DNA from: Siphonodentalium dalli
Taxonomy: Eukaryota; Mollusca; Scaphopoda; Gadilida; Siphonodentaliidae
Length of the DNA: 64,000 nucleotides
Assembly (NCBI GenBank): GCA_032622095.1
Contig: CP136064.1
Span: 2,480,001-2,544,000 of the forward strand
Reading direction: 5' to 3'
Shown: positions 1 to 11,447 of the stretch, piece after piece
Layout of the letters: every line of letters starts with the position of its first letter
How positions within the stretch are numbered: position 1 is the first letter of the stretch
Translations under genes and position numbers: made by a program
The notes under the pieces: model-generated
Database searches by the model: none
Told to the model about the DNA's origin: nothing
Seen by the model: the letters and a program-made list of their open reading frames with translations, nothing else

Positions 1-596
1 AATTTTTAAAAGACGAGTGAATGTTACTGTTGGTCATGAACTTCCCTTGATGACTTGGCGAGGCACATCCTCAAGAGTATAGTTGACTTTTAACTGGTAC
101 GAAATATCATAGTACATTTAATTATTCTACCGGAAATAAAAAATAAATCTAAATTTAGTCTCAGTTAAAAGTTTGTTTTTATTTCACTCAGTTCAACCAC
201 AATAATGTGGTTAATCAACTTAATTGACTGACTGTTGTATCACATAAATTGTTACATTTCTTGTTTTAATTTTGAGAATGTATACATACCAGAATTATAA
301 TCGTAATTCGCGTTCTGCTGGACAATGCATTTCTAGTGTTGCACTTTTCTAAATTTTCGAAGCAGGTGTTCTTGTTTTCCCCTATCTACAAACCGGCCCC
401 ATTCCCCTACCCCCTAGCGGAAACACTGCCTTACACTACCATATTCTTGAAATTGAGAAGAATCAGGCTCTGAGATTGGCCAGAGGTAACTTTGATGTTA
501 TACATTTATCCCATTCTGCAAAGGCTGAATTGAATTATTGGCTAGAAAATGCCAACTCAAACACAAGGCAGATATGCCAGGCCAACTGATAGATAT

Positions 597-1044
597 GGAT
601 CCAAGTCTGCATATAGTGTGTCTGCAGAATGAGGTCCCCAGAGGGTGAATTTAGTGATGCTATCCTGCACAGTGGGCTAGCATCACCATATTCACCCTCT
701 GGAGACCTCATTTTGCTTAGGCCTCATCTTATGGGAAGAATCTACAGTATCAAATTACCATTGTTTTTAGTTTTCCCTTCTGGGAAGTTTCTATATCCCC
801 TAATTTGCAGCAGATAAAATGCATAATCGAGGTGCCCAATGGGTGAACATCACCAACTTCAATTGAGGAACTTCAATCTAATCCTAGGTCTACCATAGCA
901 GTTGAGGGCCTAAGCAGAATGAGGTAACCAGAGGGTAAATTTAGTGATGCAAGCCCGCTGTGCGGGATAGCATCACTAAATTCACCCTCTGGGCACCTCA
1001 ATCTGTAAATTACAGACACGCTATTTGCAGGCTTGTATGGATCA
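597..1044. mobile_element. Composite double-hairpin MITE, copy A
   Basis: Two imperfect hairpins (about 623-716 and 917-1002) share the arm CAGAATGAGGTCCCCAGAGG, then GTGAATTTAGTGATGCTA and its reverse complement, separated by about 200 bp of unique spacer. The outer ends are inverted relative to each other: GGATCCAAGTCTGC at the left, and its diverged complement near 1029-1044. The same unit, in opposite orientation, lies at 52549-52994, and a single hairpin lies at 40670. No ORF of its own is convincing; the 62-codon frame at 629 simply reads through hairpin 1. Confidence 0.7.
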
Positions 1045-1046
1045 GG

Positions 1047-3859
1047 TTATGGTTGTACATGTATAGGTGGAATTTCTTGATTCTAAGCACCCACCAGATT
1101 GCTCCCACCCTGTTAAGAGGGAAAACATGATCATTACATTATAGACCCTTGTTCTAAAAGGCGTCACCCCTTGATTAAGGAAGTGTTGTTCGCACATACA
1201 CTCTCCGCTTAGTCTCTATGCCTTCATGAGTTCAGGAGAATTACAATCAAACTTAACCAAGGTTAGTTTAATTTTAAAATTATGACCATAAAAGCCGACC
1301 AATCCCGGCAAGTGTGGGCGTAAAGTCAGCTACAGGATACCAATGGGAGCGGTCTGGGACATAAACACAGCATCTGTCCCAATATCTTAGGCGGTTTACG
1401 TACCAGCAGACTGGGACTATAGAAAGGGTTCAAACTTTTATGTTAGACCTACCTTTGAAGAAATTCCCAAGTGCATAAATTTCTGCCTCACAGAAATTTG
1501 TCATGAAGTGAGTTGGAGACCAGGCCTCATTCCATTGTTTCAGTTTCTGTACAGCCTCTTCTATCACTGTAGTCGATTCTTACTCCAAGATGAATGTCCC
1601 AATCACCAGGTACCGTATATTAGTTTTTATGGCCATAAAAATAGACGTATAGCATATTTTGTTGTTTTGTATGTGGCATCGAGTAAGCATACATTTCAGT
1701 CATATTTCTTCAACATCTGTTGCTGCCATGCTGATGAGATCTGTAAAAATATATCAGTTTTTATACAAATTTGTGCAAAGTGAAATATGGGAAAAGCCAG
1801 AGATATAACTTTAAAAAAAAACAGCCTCCTGCATTCATGTTCCATAACACGAATGCATGTGTGATTGTAAATATTTTAGATTTTAACTCAATTAAAATTT
1901 TGTTTTTGAAACCTGTTAAAACATTTTTTTTAAACTAAACCCATTATACATGTAACATCCCCAGACTGAGTTATTTCTCTTGTACAATAATGATGTATCA
2001 TCATTCTGCAAGAACCATAAGGCCTACTAAGCTTTGATGGTTTTAGCTCAAATTGTTAATGTCACAGCTAGAATTATATACCTGAAAAAGATGTGATAAT
2101 CACATCTGTCCTTGTTCCATTTTTCAATTTTGAGTTAAAACTCCTCCTGGTCAATCATGGATGTTCTCAGTCGATTCAGTTCCTTGTTTTTTGTGATTTC
2201 GGATCGTCTCATTTGACAGAAAAAATCTTCTATTGAGCTGATATGGCATGTTTTTGTATTGCACCTTGTATTGGCATTGCCTGCAATTGAGAGATGAGGT
2301 TCTAACAAACGATTTATTCCTGAAAAGTTGACCGCGGTTTATTTAAACAACTGGTCAACAGTTTTCATCATTTAAAAAAAAATTGGTATATGAGTTAACA
2401 AGGGGAATATCGTAAAGAATTCGCAAACTAGGCCCAGCCATAATTTTTTTACCAGAGTTAAGGCCCTTTTATTGTTTCAAACAATTATCAATGGATTTCA
2501 AAGATAAAACATCGCTAACTTATATAGTTGAATACGTTTTGTCAGTCACACATTTTCAATGTAGAGCATTGAAACTTTCGCATATTGTTACCTCTTGTGC
2601 AAACAAAAAAAACAGTTTATTCCCTTTCTGAACTTTTTCCATTATAATTTTCACTTTTTTGATGATTTTTAGCAACTGAAAAATCCAACCTCTTTAGAAA
2701 ACCATATTTTTTTGGTGGAACGTGTTGTCAGTAATCTTTTCTTTTTGGAATCTTCCCATTTATCTATTTAGAGGAAAAAAAAAATAATCATTGCTACCCA
2801 TTTATTAAACATGGTGTCCAATGCAATAACTGGCTGTTACCTGTATGACCGATGTCCTCCGCTGTCCACTCTGGAATACTCCTTTAACTGCCCGCACAGT
2901 TCTGGGTCTGATGGTCGCAACAGTAAATTTGCCTATAATGCAAAATAAATTAATTATTCCTGTTTCTTTTCCAAATAAAATAGATCACAAGGCAACAAGT
3001 TTTGTGATTAGCTGTCATCAAACCATTATTTCCCAGAAATAGTTTGAAATACAGAAATGAGGATACATATGTGACAAAATAGTTAAGTATGTGCATTATA
3101 ACGAACCAAAGCCGGACGCTTTGGGTCGTATATAGACTATATCTGATTTAATGACATCACCAATTATTATCTAATACGACGCTGCTCTTTTGAATTTGTG
3201 CGAGCACTTATGTCGCATAGTAGATTGGTGGGCTTAAAGCATTAATGTCGTTATCGGAAAATCTTGTTACTTTCGATTACTGGAATTGCAAATGAGAATT
3301 ATGTAATTGAATTACAATTTAAGTTCATTCATAGCAGTGGTAACGGGTAGTTTACATTTTATTGAGACGATAAGACACAATAAATAATGACACTATAACT
3401 ATGGTCTACACTCTGCGGGGCGAGTGAAAAGTGATAGAAATTTGTGATGTGAAATATGATAAGATTTAGATAAAAAATTTACCGATCTTCTGTGCTAAAG
3501 TGGGCCTTTAATGTACAGCACTTGGTACTCTTGGTCCTGTGCGAAACGAAATGACATATATTTAATATGGAATTAATTGTTATCATAAGACTATTTAGTA
3601 CAAACATGTATGTGATAATCCATAAATATCATACTATTTTCTCGAAGGGAAACAAATTAATTTGAACAAAACAGAACATACATTCATGCAGGTTCAGACG
3701 AACTCGGTCAATGGGGAAAGTTACACGATGACGTTGTTCATCGATTTTCGTTGAAATTGACACGGTGTCTATTTTCTATTGTTCTCCCTTGCACAATATC
3801 CAGCTGATTACCCGCTGGTAACAATAACTGTGCATTATTTAAACAATAACTGTGGAATA
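1047..3859. other. No gene recognised
   Basis: AT-rich sequence with short A or T runs. The 91-codon frame at 1508-1783 and the 65-codon frame at 2845-3042 show no recognisable domain and no coding-like composition. TTGACCGCGGTTTATTTAAA near 2330 and GGCCCAGCCATAA near 2452 resemble MITE end fragments, but I could not pair them. Confidence 0.5.
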
Positions 3860-4159
3860 TTAAAATATTCCCCAGGTATTATCATAACAATCACAAGTCA
3901 TTGTTTGGTGTGCTCTCCACTTGCTGACACACCGGAATGTCAAATTGGTGTGACTAATCCATAATACATCAGACTCCATTGTGTTGCCATAATCCGGTAA
4001 TACATTGTGAATGTTAAAATCCTCTTCCAAACATAATACGTCCGAAAGTATATCCAGTGTCGAAATTCCGACAAACGAAACAGGATCCTCGTCTGATGAC
4101 GATTCCACTCTATATGTTGACTGGGTCATAGTACTTTTACATTCATCATCTGAGTCCAT
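3860..4159 (-). CDS. Candidate first coding exon, acidic Ser/Asp-rich, unrecognised
   Basis: A 99-codon minus-strand frame begins with ATG in a fair initiation context (CATCCATGG). Its first 75 or so residues have coding-like composition, rich in Asp, Glu and Ser (start MDSDDECKSTMTQS, later ESSSDEDP and CLEEDF). A possible splice donor, CCG then GTGTGT, falls at 3932-3931 and would end the exon at 3933; the tail beyond it (MTCDCYDNTWGIF) looks non-coding. No domain is recognised and no neighbouring exon was found. It could equally be part of a decayed mobile-element gene. Confidence 0.3.
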   Translation of the reverse strand: MDSDDECKSTMTQSTYRVESSSDEDPVSFVGISTLDILSDVLCLEEDFNIHNVLPDYGNTMESDVLWISHTNLTFRCVSKWRAHQTMTCDCYDNTWGIF

Positions 4160-5667
4160 GGATGGTTATGTGTAGATCTTAGAATACCACCACTTTGTGG
4201 GTGCATTTATTCTCGTGAACACAAAATAGGTAGCGCACGTTAATTCGTTAACACATTTAAGGTGAACTAAGGTCGCTGGTGATGTGTTTGATTAGAAAAT
4301 AGGGGAACATTGTGTGAAGTTCATGCAAGCATCATCAACACTGAGACTGAGAACAATTTATTGTTGTTATGAGAGTTCCGTTTTCCAAACAATACTCAAT
4401 GTCAAATATGTCATTTTAGAATAAATTTCTATATTCTGTCAAATTTTGAACTATATAGGGTTCGTCAAACACTTGTAAAATTCCATGCGAAAGGGCCAAG
4501 TCGAATGAAGTTTCCCATAGTTGGTATGTGTTACAATATTCAACAAAACTCCGAATAAATACTGGTTGGAAATGAAACTATGGCGTCCAGCATGGTTGTC
4601 TGTATCACATCAGTTCTCATAAGTTATTATACGATATGTTGTGGCAAAGGAATTACGCAGTTATACCAGTTTGTGTGAAATTAAAGTTAGGGATCGTATA
4701 GTGACATGGGTTGAAAATAATACAACCATGACAATGCAATGGTTGTTAAAATGGCCACCACTTCAAGACATGTTCGATAACCACCTAGGATTGAAAATAC
4801 ACATTGGCAATATAAAAGTCTGTTGTTAAAAGTATCCTTAAAGATACACAGAAAATTGAAAAAGATCCATCTGAGTGATTTATCTGTCACTGCAATGCAG
4901 GTCAAAGCCAATAATTTCAGTCTTTCAAGTTCGGATTTTCTGCATATCCAACACCCAACTGTCGGGTCAAAATATAATCATTTGGGCATGCAATACACAA
5001 AGTAATGTTTCGCCACACAGTGCATGATAGTTTCATTTGGCATTGTGATTAATTATTGAATGTAAGACAGAAACTGAAGTGCATACCCGTGTGGAAATAA
5101 AGACTAGTTACTTGTCAGGAATTTTCTGCAATATGTCCCAATGCTTATTATACTGCAAAGAAACAATCATCTCTTCAAAAGAGTGGTGCCATATCTCACC
5201 AGATCAAAGAGATGGCACGTCTGACTTTGTGTAAGACAATTTTCATGCCGATACCAAACCGGTTTATTAGTAGACCATTTTACAACTGGAATAAACTAGC
5301 AGGCAATACACAGTATTAGTTTTCATTTTGCTTTAAAATATCATGCCAATACCACCCGCGTACTTGTGCTAAATTTCAGGTGATCATCATTTAAAGTTGT
5401 TATTTCAGCGTTGAACATTCATGAAATGTTGCTAATTGTGGTTTTGCATGTGCACAATACATAACATTAGAGAGAAGGGGTAAACGCGGTGATGCGAAAT
5501 GTTCTATATGGTACCTCTTTGTGTTTTGATAAACTGCGTTCTTAATATACCACCAATCATTCTTGTGATAAAAGTTAAATATTTGTGTTTCCCCTGATCG
5601 GAGGCAACAATGACTACTCTGAGACATGGTAATGGGATTTTCACATTTTACACAGTATTGACAGTAA
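4160..5667. other. No gene recognised
   Basis: Overlapping short frames on both strands at 4641-5005 and 5400-5627 lack domain signals and overlap each other. I see no inverted or tandem repeat of note. Confidence 0.5.
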
Positions 5668-5832
5668 TATATAGAGGTTCTCTAACGAGTTATGTTGGGA
5701 TATAAGATTTTATGAAAAGAGTTCGATAAATTTGATTCACAACGAGTCGTAGACGAGTTGTGAATAAAATCTATCTAAAGAGTTTCATAAAATCTTATAT
5801 CCCAACATAACCAGTTGAAGATCTGGTATATA
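5668..5832. mobile_element. Foldback element with about 55-bp arms
   Basis: Left arm starts GTTATGTTGGGATATAAGAT at 5689; right arm ends with its reverse complement at 5812. The loop holds AACGAGTCGTAGACGAGTT. The left flank, ATATATAGAGGTTCTC, resembles the terminal motif of the foldbacks at 7347, 34421, 43887, 49768, 57046 and 57356, though the stem sequence differs. The right flank reads GATCTGGTATATAAC. Confidence 0.75.
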
Positions 5833-6119
5833 ACATGAAAAACACTGAAGCTTTATGCCTTTTTAACAACATCAGCTCTGCAGAGAACACGCAAACTATA
5901 TACAAGTCTTGTGTTGGCTCAGACGCTTCACCACTATACGTCAGTACTGCGCTACACTCGCAACGAAATAGTCCCTTTCAGTTTCGTCTTTATTTGACGT
6001 CTATTGGGTTATTTATTGGTAACATTTGTCAATAATATAATTTTAATAAAAAGAATAATCAGTTTTCAATAGTAATTCAGTTTCTCGTTATGTCACGCGC
6101 GCAGGTATACAATGCAAGT

Positions 6120-6182
6120 GATTACCGCTTGGACTATTAGCCACTTGGACTAATTGATTACCGCTTGGACTATTAGCCACTA
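6120..6182. repeat. 36-bp direct repeat, about 1.8 copies
   Basis: GATTACCGCTTGGACTATTA begins at 6120 and again at 6156, each followed by GCCACT. Confidence 0.85.
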
Positions 6183-6244
6183 GAAGATATGTAAAAATTA
6201 ATTAATTATATTTATATGTTTCCTCCTTTCAATCTGATTGGGAG

Positions 6245-7084
6245 ATGTGTTCAAAAAATCCAAGTGAACGAGACCGTTTATTGATTGCATCAATTTGGTC
6301 CACTCAGGCATGGTTTTCGCCTCTGTTTGAGATGCTAGTGCGCCCTCCTCTTATGTTACCTCAGTCCGAGACTTTACTAACGATGCCGAACACACATCAG
6401 CTTCACCCTCTTCAGACTTATATGGTGTTGATGGCATGTCGACTATCAGGGAGTCTTACACGCGTCAGGGATTTTCTCCAGACACAACCTCTATACTCAT
6501 GTCATCCTGGAGACCGAGAAAGCAGTACGATACTTTCCAGAAGAGATGGTTTCACTTCTGTGGTGAAAGGGCATGTGATCCATTTTCAACAACTGTAAAC
6601 CTTGTGTTGGTTTTCTTGACTGGTCTTTATAATTTAGGCCTTAAATTTTGTGCCATAAACACTGCCAGATCATCTCTTGGTGCATTAAGTTTGATTCCTT
6701 TTGAGTCAACATCCGTTGGTGACCAGATTTCTTAAGGGTGTTTTCAACACAAGGCCACCAGTCGCTAGATACATTCATACATGGAACATTTCAATTGTGC
6801 TTTCTTATCTGCGACATCTTGTGCCTTTGGAAAAACTGAGATTCAAATGCTTATCATATACGCTGGTGATGCTTATAACTTTAACGTGTGCTTCACGGAT
6901 GCAGACTGTTTGTTCTTTAAGCCTTTATAATAATATGTCACAGAATGACTCCGAATATATTTTCAATTTTGTATCAGTGCTTAAAACTAGTCGACCAGGC
7001 TGTCTTTCGAAGCCTCTGCGTCTTGTTAAATATGACGAGGTGAAGTTATATGTATATAGGACATTACGGGAATATTTGCTATGA
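6245..7084 (+). pseudogene. Degenerate DIRS-type retrotransposon (RT/RNase H end plus tyrosine recombinase)
   Basis: Three plus-strand pieces in alternating frames resemble the end of a DIRS polyprotein. The first (6245-about 6436) carries LLIASIWSTQAWFSPL, typical of the region just after reverse transcriptase/RNase H. The second (6436-6720) matches the N-terminal core-binding part of a tyrosine recombinase (QYDTFQKRWFHFC). The third (6701-7084) carries HPLVTRFLKGVFNTRPP and the catalytic-Arg region TCASRMQTVCSL, then LLKTSRPG-like VLKTSRPGCLSKPLRL. The frame shifts near 6436 and 6710 break the gene. The frame stops at 7084, before the expected His-x-x-Arg and the Tyr nucleophile, so it cannot encode an active recombinase. 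No split direct repeats of a complete DIRS element were found nearby. Family assignment is from recalled DIRS/Ngaro patterns. Confidence 0.75.
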
Positions 7085-7346
7085 ACTCAAAAATTTGAGT
7101 GAGCAAAAGCAGAAAACACTATTGAAAAAATTTATGATGAGAAACAAACATATCCCCATATCATATACATGTACATGAAAATGTATGCCAATAAATACGC
7201 CAGAGTCTTTAGTTATCTGGGACTATTTCTTTACGCGGGCAAATAACGTATAGTTACGTGGAATGTCATCGCCTGCCTTATAGAAGCCGATGTTGGTTTC
7301 ATGTCCCATTTGTTGATTTAAGTATGCTTTGTCGAGGGTATGAATC

Positions 7347-7508
7347 ATATAATAAATAGAATCTACAACTTGTCCCCAGTTTATAGCGGAAATTACAAAA
7401 ATTTGTTGGTAAATTTGTTGCTTTGGCAAGATCCAGACCTAATTTACTGGACTCGTTTTGTAAATTCCACTATAAATGGGGACTCGTCGTAGATCCTCTA
7501 TTTATTTT
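7347..7508. mobile_element. Foldback element, ATAATAAATAGA-ended
   Basis: ATATAATAAATAGAATCTAC at the left pairs with GTAGATCCTCTATTTATT at the right (7479-7498). Inside, CCCAGTTTATAGCGGAAATT pairs imperfectly with the region before GGGACTCG. It is closely related to the element at 43887-44062 and shares the end motif of the other foldbacks. Confidence 0.7.
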
Positions 7509-7668
7509 TCCCCAACCTCATCATTTCCAGTGCTTTTTACAATGAAAATCCGAAAGCATTCTGTGGAGCATGTGCTCAATTTTACTATAATCTTCAGCCT
7601 ATTGTCATCTTGGTATTGTTTTTAATATTGCTGATCAAAATCATTGTCATGTGGGGATCGTAAGTTTG

Positions 7669-8072
7669 TTAACCCTTTACCCAACAGAACGGCCCTGTGC
7701 CAATGCATTCTCTTATATATGCGAGTCGACCATAGGTCGCCTCGCATTATATATAAGAGAATGCATTGGCTTAACACATATTAAAAATGATAAAATTGTC
7801 AAAGAATGTAGAAACATATTATAAAATTTGTTAAAAAATGTAAGAAAAAATGGTAAAAAGTGTTAAAAAAAGATTTTTTTTAGGCCAATGCATTCTCTTA
7901 TATATGTATTTGCACAGGGCATAACTGTAACCATCACAATGTGGTCAATGAACCGGTTCCAATGATATCCATATTTGTATTGTGTTATTGTTATTGAGAC
8001 AGACCCAAGATATTTTAGGCTGTTGAAGCTTTATTTGTACGTTTTTGGCCATTTTGTTGGGTAAAGGGTTAA
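7669..8072. mobile_element. TTAA-flanked (piggyBac-like) MITE with 14-bp perfect TIR
   Basis: TTAA target duplications flank both ends (7669-7672 and 8069-8072). Perfect terminal inverted repeats CCCTTTACCCAACA / TGTTGGGTAAAGGG bound a 396-bp interior without a transposase. Two inverted copies of the AATGCATTCTCTTATATATG motif family lie inside (7699-7774 and 7884-7920). A TTAA target and a CCC-start TIR are the piggyBac signature; mobilisation by a piggyBac transposase elsewhere is inferred. Confidence 0.85.
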
Positions 8073-8400
8073 TACAAGGTTCATAAAATATCACAAAATG
8101 CGACAAGCTACACGACAGGTGCACATTCGGCGAAAGTGCACCAGTCCAAAATCGTCACCTCAGTGTGCTTTCAATTTTATTTCAATGCTTCTCGGTTTCC
8201 ATGCAGCTATTTTTGGCTAATATGAAGAGTCGAGGCACCGGGATATTATCATAGGGCTGTATTCCACCCAGGGATGTGGCGATGGGGAATTTGAGAGGGG
8301 TCTTACTCTCACCCTCCAACTTATATATTACACCACTTATAGGTTGAAATTCTGAGTTGGTTGATTATCCAACAACTAATTAGTGGGACATTTGTTGTTT
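8073..8400. other. No gene recognised
   Basis: Unique-looking sequence between the TTAA element and the 430-bp repeat; nothing supported. Confidence 0.4.
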
Positions 8401-8829
8401 TATTCCACACCCATTGACGTGAGTCACATGTATTCAATGGAATCCCAGCCATTGTATACATATTAGTGTATACCTCTAGTGGAATACAAGCCACGACGTT
8501 GTCGCCAAGAAAGATGACGTACATTACATCGATCATCCGCTTCCGGTGACCCCCCTCCATAATTACTGGATATTTGTCAGACTTAAATCATAAAGGTAGC
8601 TATAGTAACAATGAAGGTGACATTCATGGATTGAACTTATCTGTCTAAATGGTGTAGAATAAATACTGAACACATCTTGCATCATAATCTCGAATCCTTT
8701 ATCGAACTCGGACGGCGCAAAGTTATATTTCGCTCGGGCTACGCACTCACAAAATATATCCTTGCGCCATCCGCAACTCATTCGATAAAAGAGTCTCGAT
8801 TAAGATGCATGTTGTGTTCTGTCTATTTA
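8401..8829. repeat. 430-bp interspersed repeat, copy 1, with terminal hairpin
   Basis: Matches 20071-20508 nearly throughout, starting TATTCCACACCCATTGACGT and ending CTGTCTATTTA. Its right half (about 8651-8829) is an inverted repeat: AGAATAAATACTGAACACA with GAACTCGGACGGCGCAAAG pairs with CTTGCGCCATCCGCAACTC and TGTTGTGTTCTGTCTATTT. The AATAAATA / CTATTTA ends resemble those of the foldback set. The frames on the minus strand (8321-8781) are read-through of the repeat. Confidence 0.8.
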
Positions 8830-9041
8830 GACCAACTCTAGCCAATCTTTTCCATATATAGTCCAAAGTTTTGGTCTGAGATTGCTATCAATTGGAAATA
8901 TACCAACATTATAGATAGTGTCTAGGTTGGTTGGAAATTTCCAAAAGTTGGAAAGTTCAAACCCAGTGGTCCCCAATTTGGACCCCTCTGGACAGCAGCC
9001 ATTTTGAATCAGATGTGTTTGGTGAATATGTGGGGTGTCTT

Positions 9042-9066
9042 GGGGGGGGGGGGGGGGGGGGGGGGG
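9042..9066 (+). repeat. 25-bp G run
   Basis: Uninterrupted G tract, directly abutting the MITE that starts at 9069. Length may be affected by sequencing error. Confidence 0.8.
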
Positions 9067-9068
9067 CC

Positions 9069-9232
9069 TACTCTCAGGTGCTTAATAAACGTGATGGATG
9101 GTGATTTATGCTGAAAATAATAATAGTGATGGCAATTTCACTCTATGACTCAATGCCAAATAATAGCGATCATTGGAAATATTCTCCAAAATTACTAATC
9201 GTGCTGACAGTATTATTAGGCACCTGAGAGTA
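9069..9232. mobile_element. Short MITE, TACTCTCAGG-type TIR
   Basis: TACTCTCAGGTGCTTAATAA at the left and the complement of TACTCTCAGGTGCCTAATAA at the right bound 164 bp. Related ends occur at 21060-21489, 56811-58909 and 59416-59809. Confidence 0.75.
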
Positions 9233-9732
9233 CACCACTCTTTTTTCAACCTAAATCGATAAAGGGCCAAGAACTGGCATGGGTTTCCTATTTTAATCCC
9301 TCTCGACGACAGCCATGTTGGATTGTGGTGGGGGGTGTGTGTGTGGAAATAGAGTTTTGCGGCCATCCTAAAACACCCTTTATTTGAGTGAAATATTAGA
9401 ATAGAAGTCACATTCGTAGTATATGTTGAGTAAAAGCTGAAAACGGTGGCCATTTCTTAAGTGGTGGCCATTTTGAATATGTCGACCATTGCGATTGGTT
9501 TGCCGAAAAAAATCAGTCTTAATAATTGACATACACTGGCCGTTCATGCCAAATGTCAGGTTTGTATCAAGTGAATGATTCTGTTACTTTTTAATATTGA
9601 CACTTAGGCGCCTTTTATATTTTACAATGGTAACATCTACATTTGCAGCTGCCATGCAAAGCACAGAGACAAATTTGTGCATAAATATTAGATAAAATAT
9701 CATCATGCTCAGTCTTTTGATGTGCCACCTGT
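9233..9732. other. No gene recognised
   Basis: Contains two or three GTGGCCATTTTGAAT-like phrases but no supported feature. Confidence 0.4.
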
Positions 9733-9962
9733 TGTCTGGAAGTACGGATAAGTATCGGGAAGATTGAATAAATCGGACAAGCGAAGTACTGCATATAACA
9801 CACCTTTACTCTGAACTACATAATCACAATCTGACTTCAATAACACAAGTACATATTATCACATTCACAGTTCACTCAGGCGCATATAATAGCATCACTG
9901 AGCCATAGTCGTTACCACAGTTGACTGTCCGATATATACAGGGGCGTACCTAATCCCCGACA
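9733..9962 (-). repeat. LTR (left copy)
   Basis: 230-bp LTR ending CCCCGACA at 9962. The element reads on the minus strand, so this is probably its 3' LTR. Confidence 0.85.
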
Positions 9963-10337
9963 TCCTCTGGGGGCACTGAACAGAAGTCCAAATTCACAAG
10001 CAGAGAAGAGGTCAGTTTTGCGTTGAAATATCCATTAAATGTTAGAGACGATGTGGATTTCTTGAAAGTACGTCCAAAAGATAACTTAGTCGGGATTGCC
10101 AAGGATCTGAGATCAGGAATGCACGGTACATGTAATTCCAGCCTTCATAATTGGCTACGGCAATCAGCATTGCCGAAGCAATTTGCTGAAGTAAACTGGG
10201 CCACGGCATACTGTTGCCGTAGCGGATTGCCGAAGCCAAACAATCTGAATTAAGAGGGTTGCAATTCACACTCAAATACAGAACACACATCTGGAAGACC
10301 CAAAGCAACATACATGTATGCAAATACGTCACACAAT

Positions 10338-11021
10338 TCAGCTTTTGAGATCGAATATCCAGGAGACAGAAGACTGTCCAGTTGCTGTGAACCGTGAGCA
10401 CACCAATCGCATATTCACATGCATCGCTCCCGTGTGGTTCAACCATTCAGAAGAATTGCGAGTATTAAGATCGGTCGAGTTCTCTCCGACGAGGTGAATA
10501 CATGTAGCAGCTGCCATCAATATACCTGGTGTAGTCGGCGTGTACATGGGTGAAGTTGGTTGGTCATCTGAAGATATCGACCTACTAGTATGTGCACCAG
10601 AAGCAAGTACATTCGACTGAGGATCCATCTGACAAGGAATCGAATTGCCGGGAGTTTTCGAACCTGAAACCGAAGCGTCTATAGAGATTAGAGTGTCACT
10701 ATCAGCTGTAACTGGCTCTGTCCTGACTGAATTCATACCATTGGGCACCGGAACGTCGGCAGAATTTCTGTCACCAAACGAAGCTGGTACAGTACATTCC
10801 TGGTGGTCTGCTTCTGTAGACGGGAAATATTGAACTAGCTGTGTTGTGGACGTGTCTCTTATATCAAGATATTGCCCAATCATGGAACACATGTCTCGCA
10901 CACCTAGCATAGCATCCTCTATAAGGTCAGCTTCTCTGATATAAGCATCAAAATTCTCTATGTGTTCTATTAGATCCCAAGATGATCGACCTACAGATTT
11001 AACATTAGTTCTGATCAGCAC
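10338..11021 (-). CDS. Internal ORF of the LTR element, unrecognised, possibly gag-derived
   Basis: A 227-codon frame fills most of the interior of the LTR element. The same frame stays open a few codons upstream of the first ATG (AEEHLDIQVLIRTN), so translation may start earlier. The N-terminal 60 residues look helical and acidic (SSWDLIEHIENFDAYIREAD, then DMCSMIGQYL). The middle is a low-complexity Ser/Thr/Pro region (QPTSPMYTPTTPG). I see no CCHC zinc knuckle, DSG protease or polymerase motif. A gag-like role is an inference from position only. Codons continue to 10338, about 375 bp before the left LTR. Confidence 0.5.
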   Translation of the reverse strand: MLIRTNVKSVGRSSWDLIEHIENFDAYIREADLIEDAMLGVRDMCSMIGQYLDIRDTSTTQLVQYFPSTEADHQECTVPASFGDRNSADVPVPNGMNSVRTEPVTADSDTLISIDASVSGSKTPGNSIPCQMDPQSNVLASGAHTSRSISSDDQPTSPMYTPTTPGILMAAATCIHLVGENSTDLNTRNSSEWLNHTGAMHVNMRLVCSRFTATGQSSVSWIFDLKS

Positions 11022-11190
11022 TTGAATGTCTAAGTGTTCCTCGGCGCATTCCAGGGATTATAAGTCCATTCCATGAGAGCATCGGTCTTGCGAACTAGAT
11101 ATAGCGTGTCACCGAAGAGATGTGTCCATGTCGTTATGTTCATGCGTTCCTTTGTCGAATTCATGTTGTGTCCAGGATCGAGTGACCAAA

Positions 11191-11447
11191 TGTCGGGAAG
11201 TACGGATAAGTATCGGGAAGATCGAATAAATCGGACAAGCGAAGTACTGCATATAACACACCTTTACTCTGAACTACATAATCACAATCTGACTTCAATA
11301 ACACAAGTACATATTGCCACATTCACAGTTCACCAGGCGCATATAATAGCGCGTGCGTAATCACATGCATTGTCTGTTGATCACTGAGCCATAGTCGTTA
11401 CCACAGTTGACCATCGATATATACAGGGGCGTACCTAATCCCCGACA
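11191..11447 (-). repeat. LTR (right copy)
   Basis: 257-bp LTR beginning TGTCGGGAAGTACGG. It carries an extra segment (GCGTGCGTAATCACATGCAT region) absent from the left copy. Probably the 5' LTR of this minus-strand element. Confidence 0.85.

Larger units (their letters stand above)
9733..11447 (-). mobile_element. Compact non-autonomous LTR retrotransposon
   Basis: Two direct repeats, 9733-9962 (230 bp) and 11191-11447 (257 bp), are nearly identical apart from a 27-bp length difference near 11350. Each runs from TGTCGGGAAGTACGG (TGTCTGG in the left copy) to CCCCGACA, the TG...CA form of an LTR. Flanks CCTGT and TCTGT are a probable 5-bp target duplication with one difference. Read on the minus strand, TTTGGTCACTCGATCC follows the 5' LTR, suggesting a primer-binding site beginning TGG, and CCCCCAGAGGA precedes the 3' LTR as a weak purine tract. 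The interior is only about 1.2 kb, with no protease, reverse transcriptase or integrase. Confidence 0.85.
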
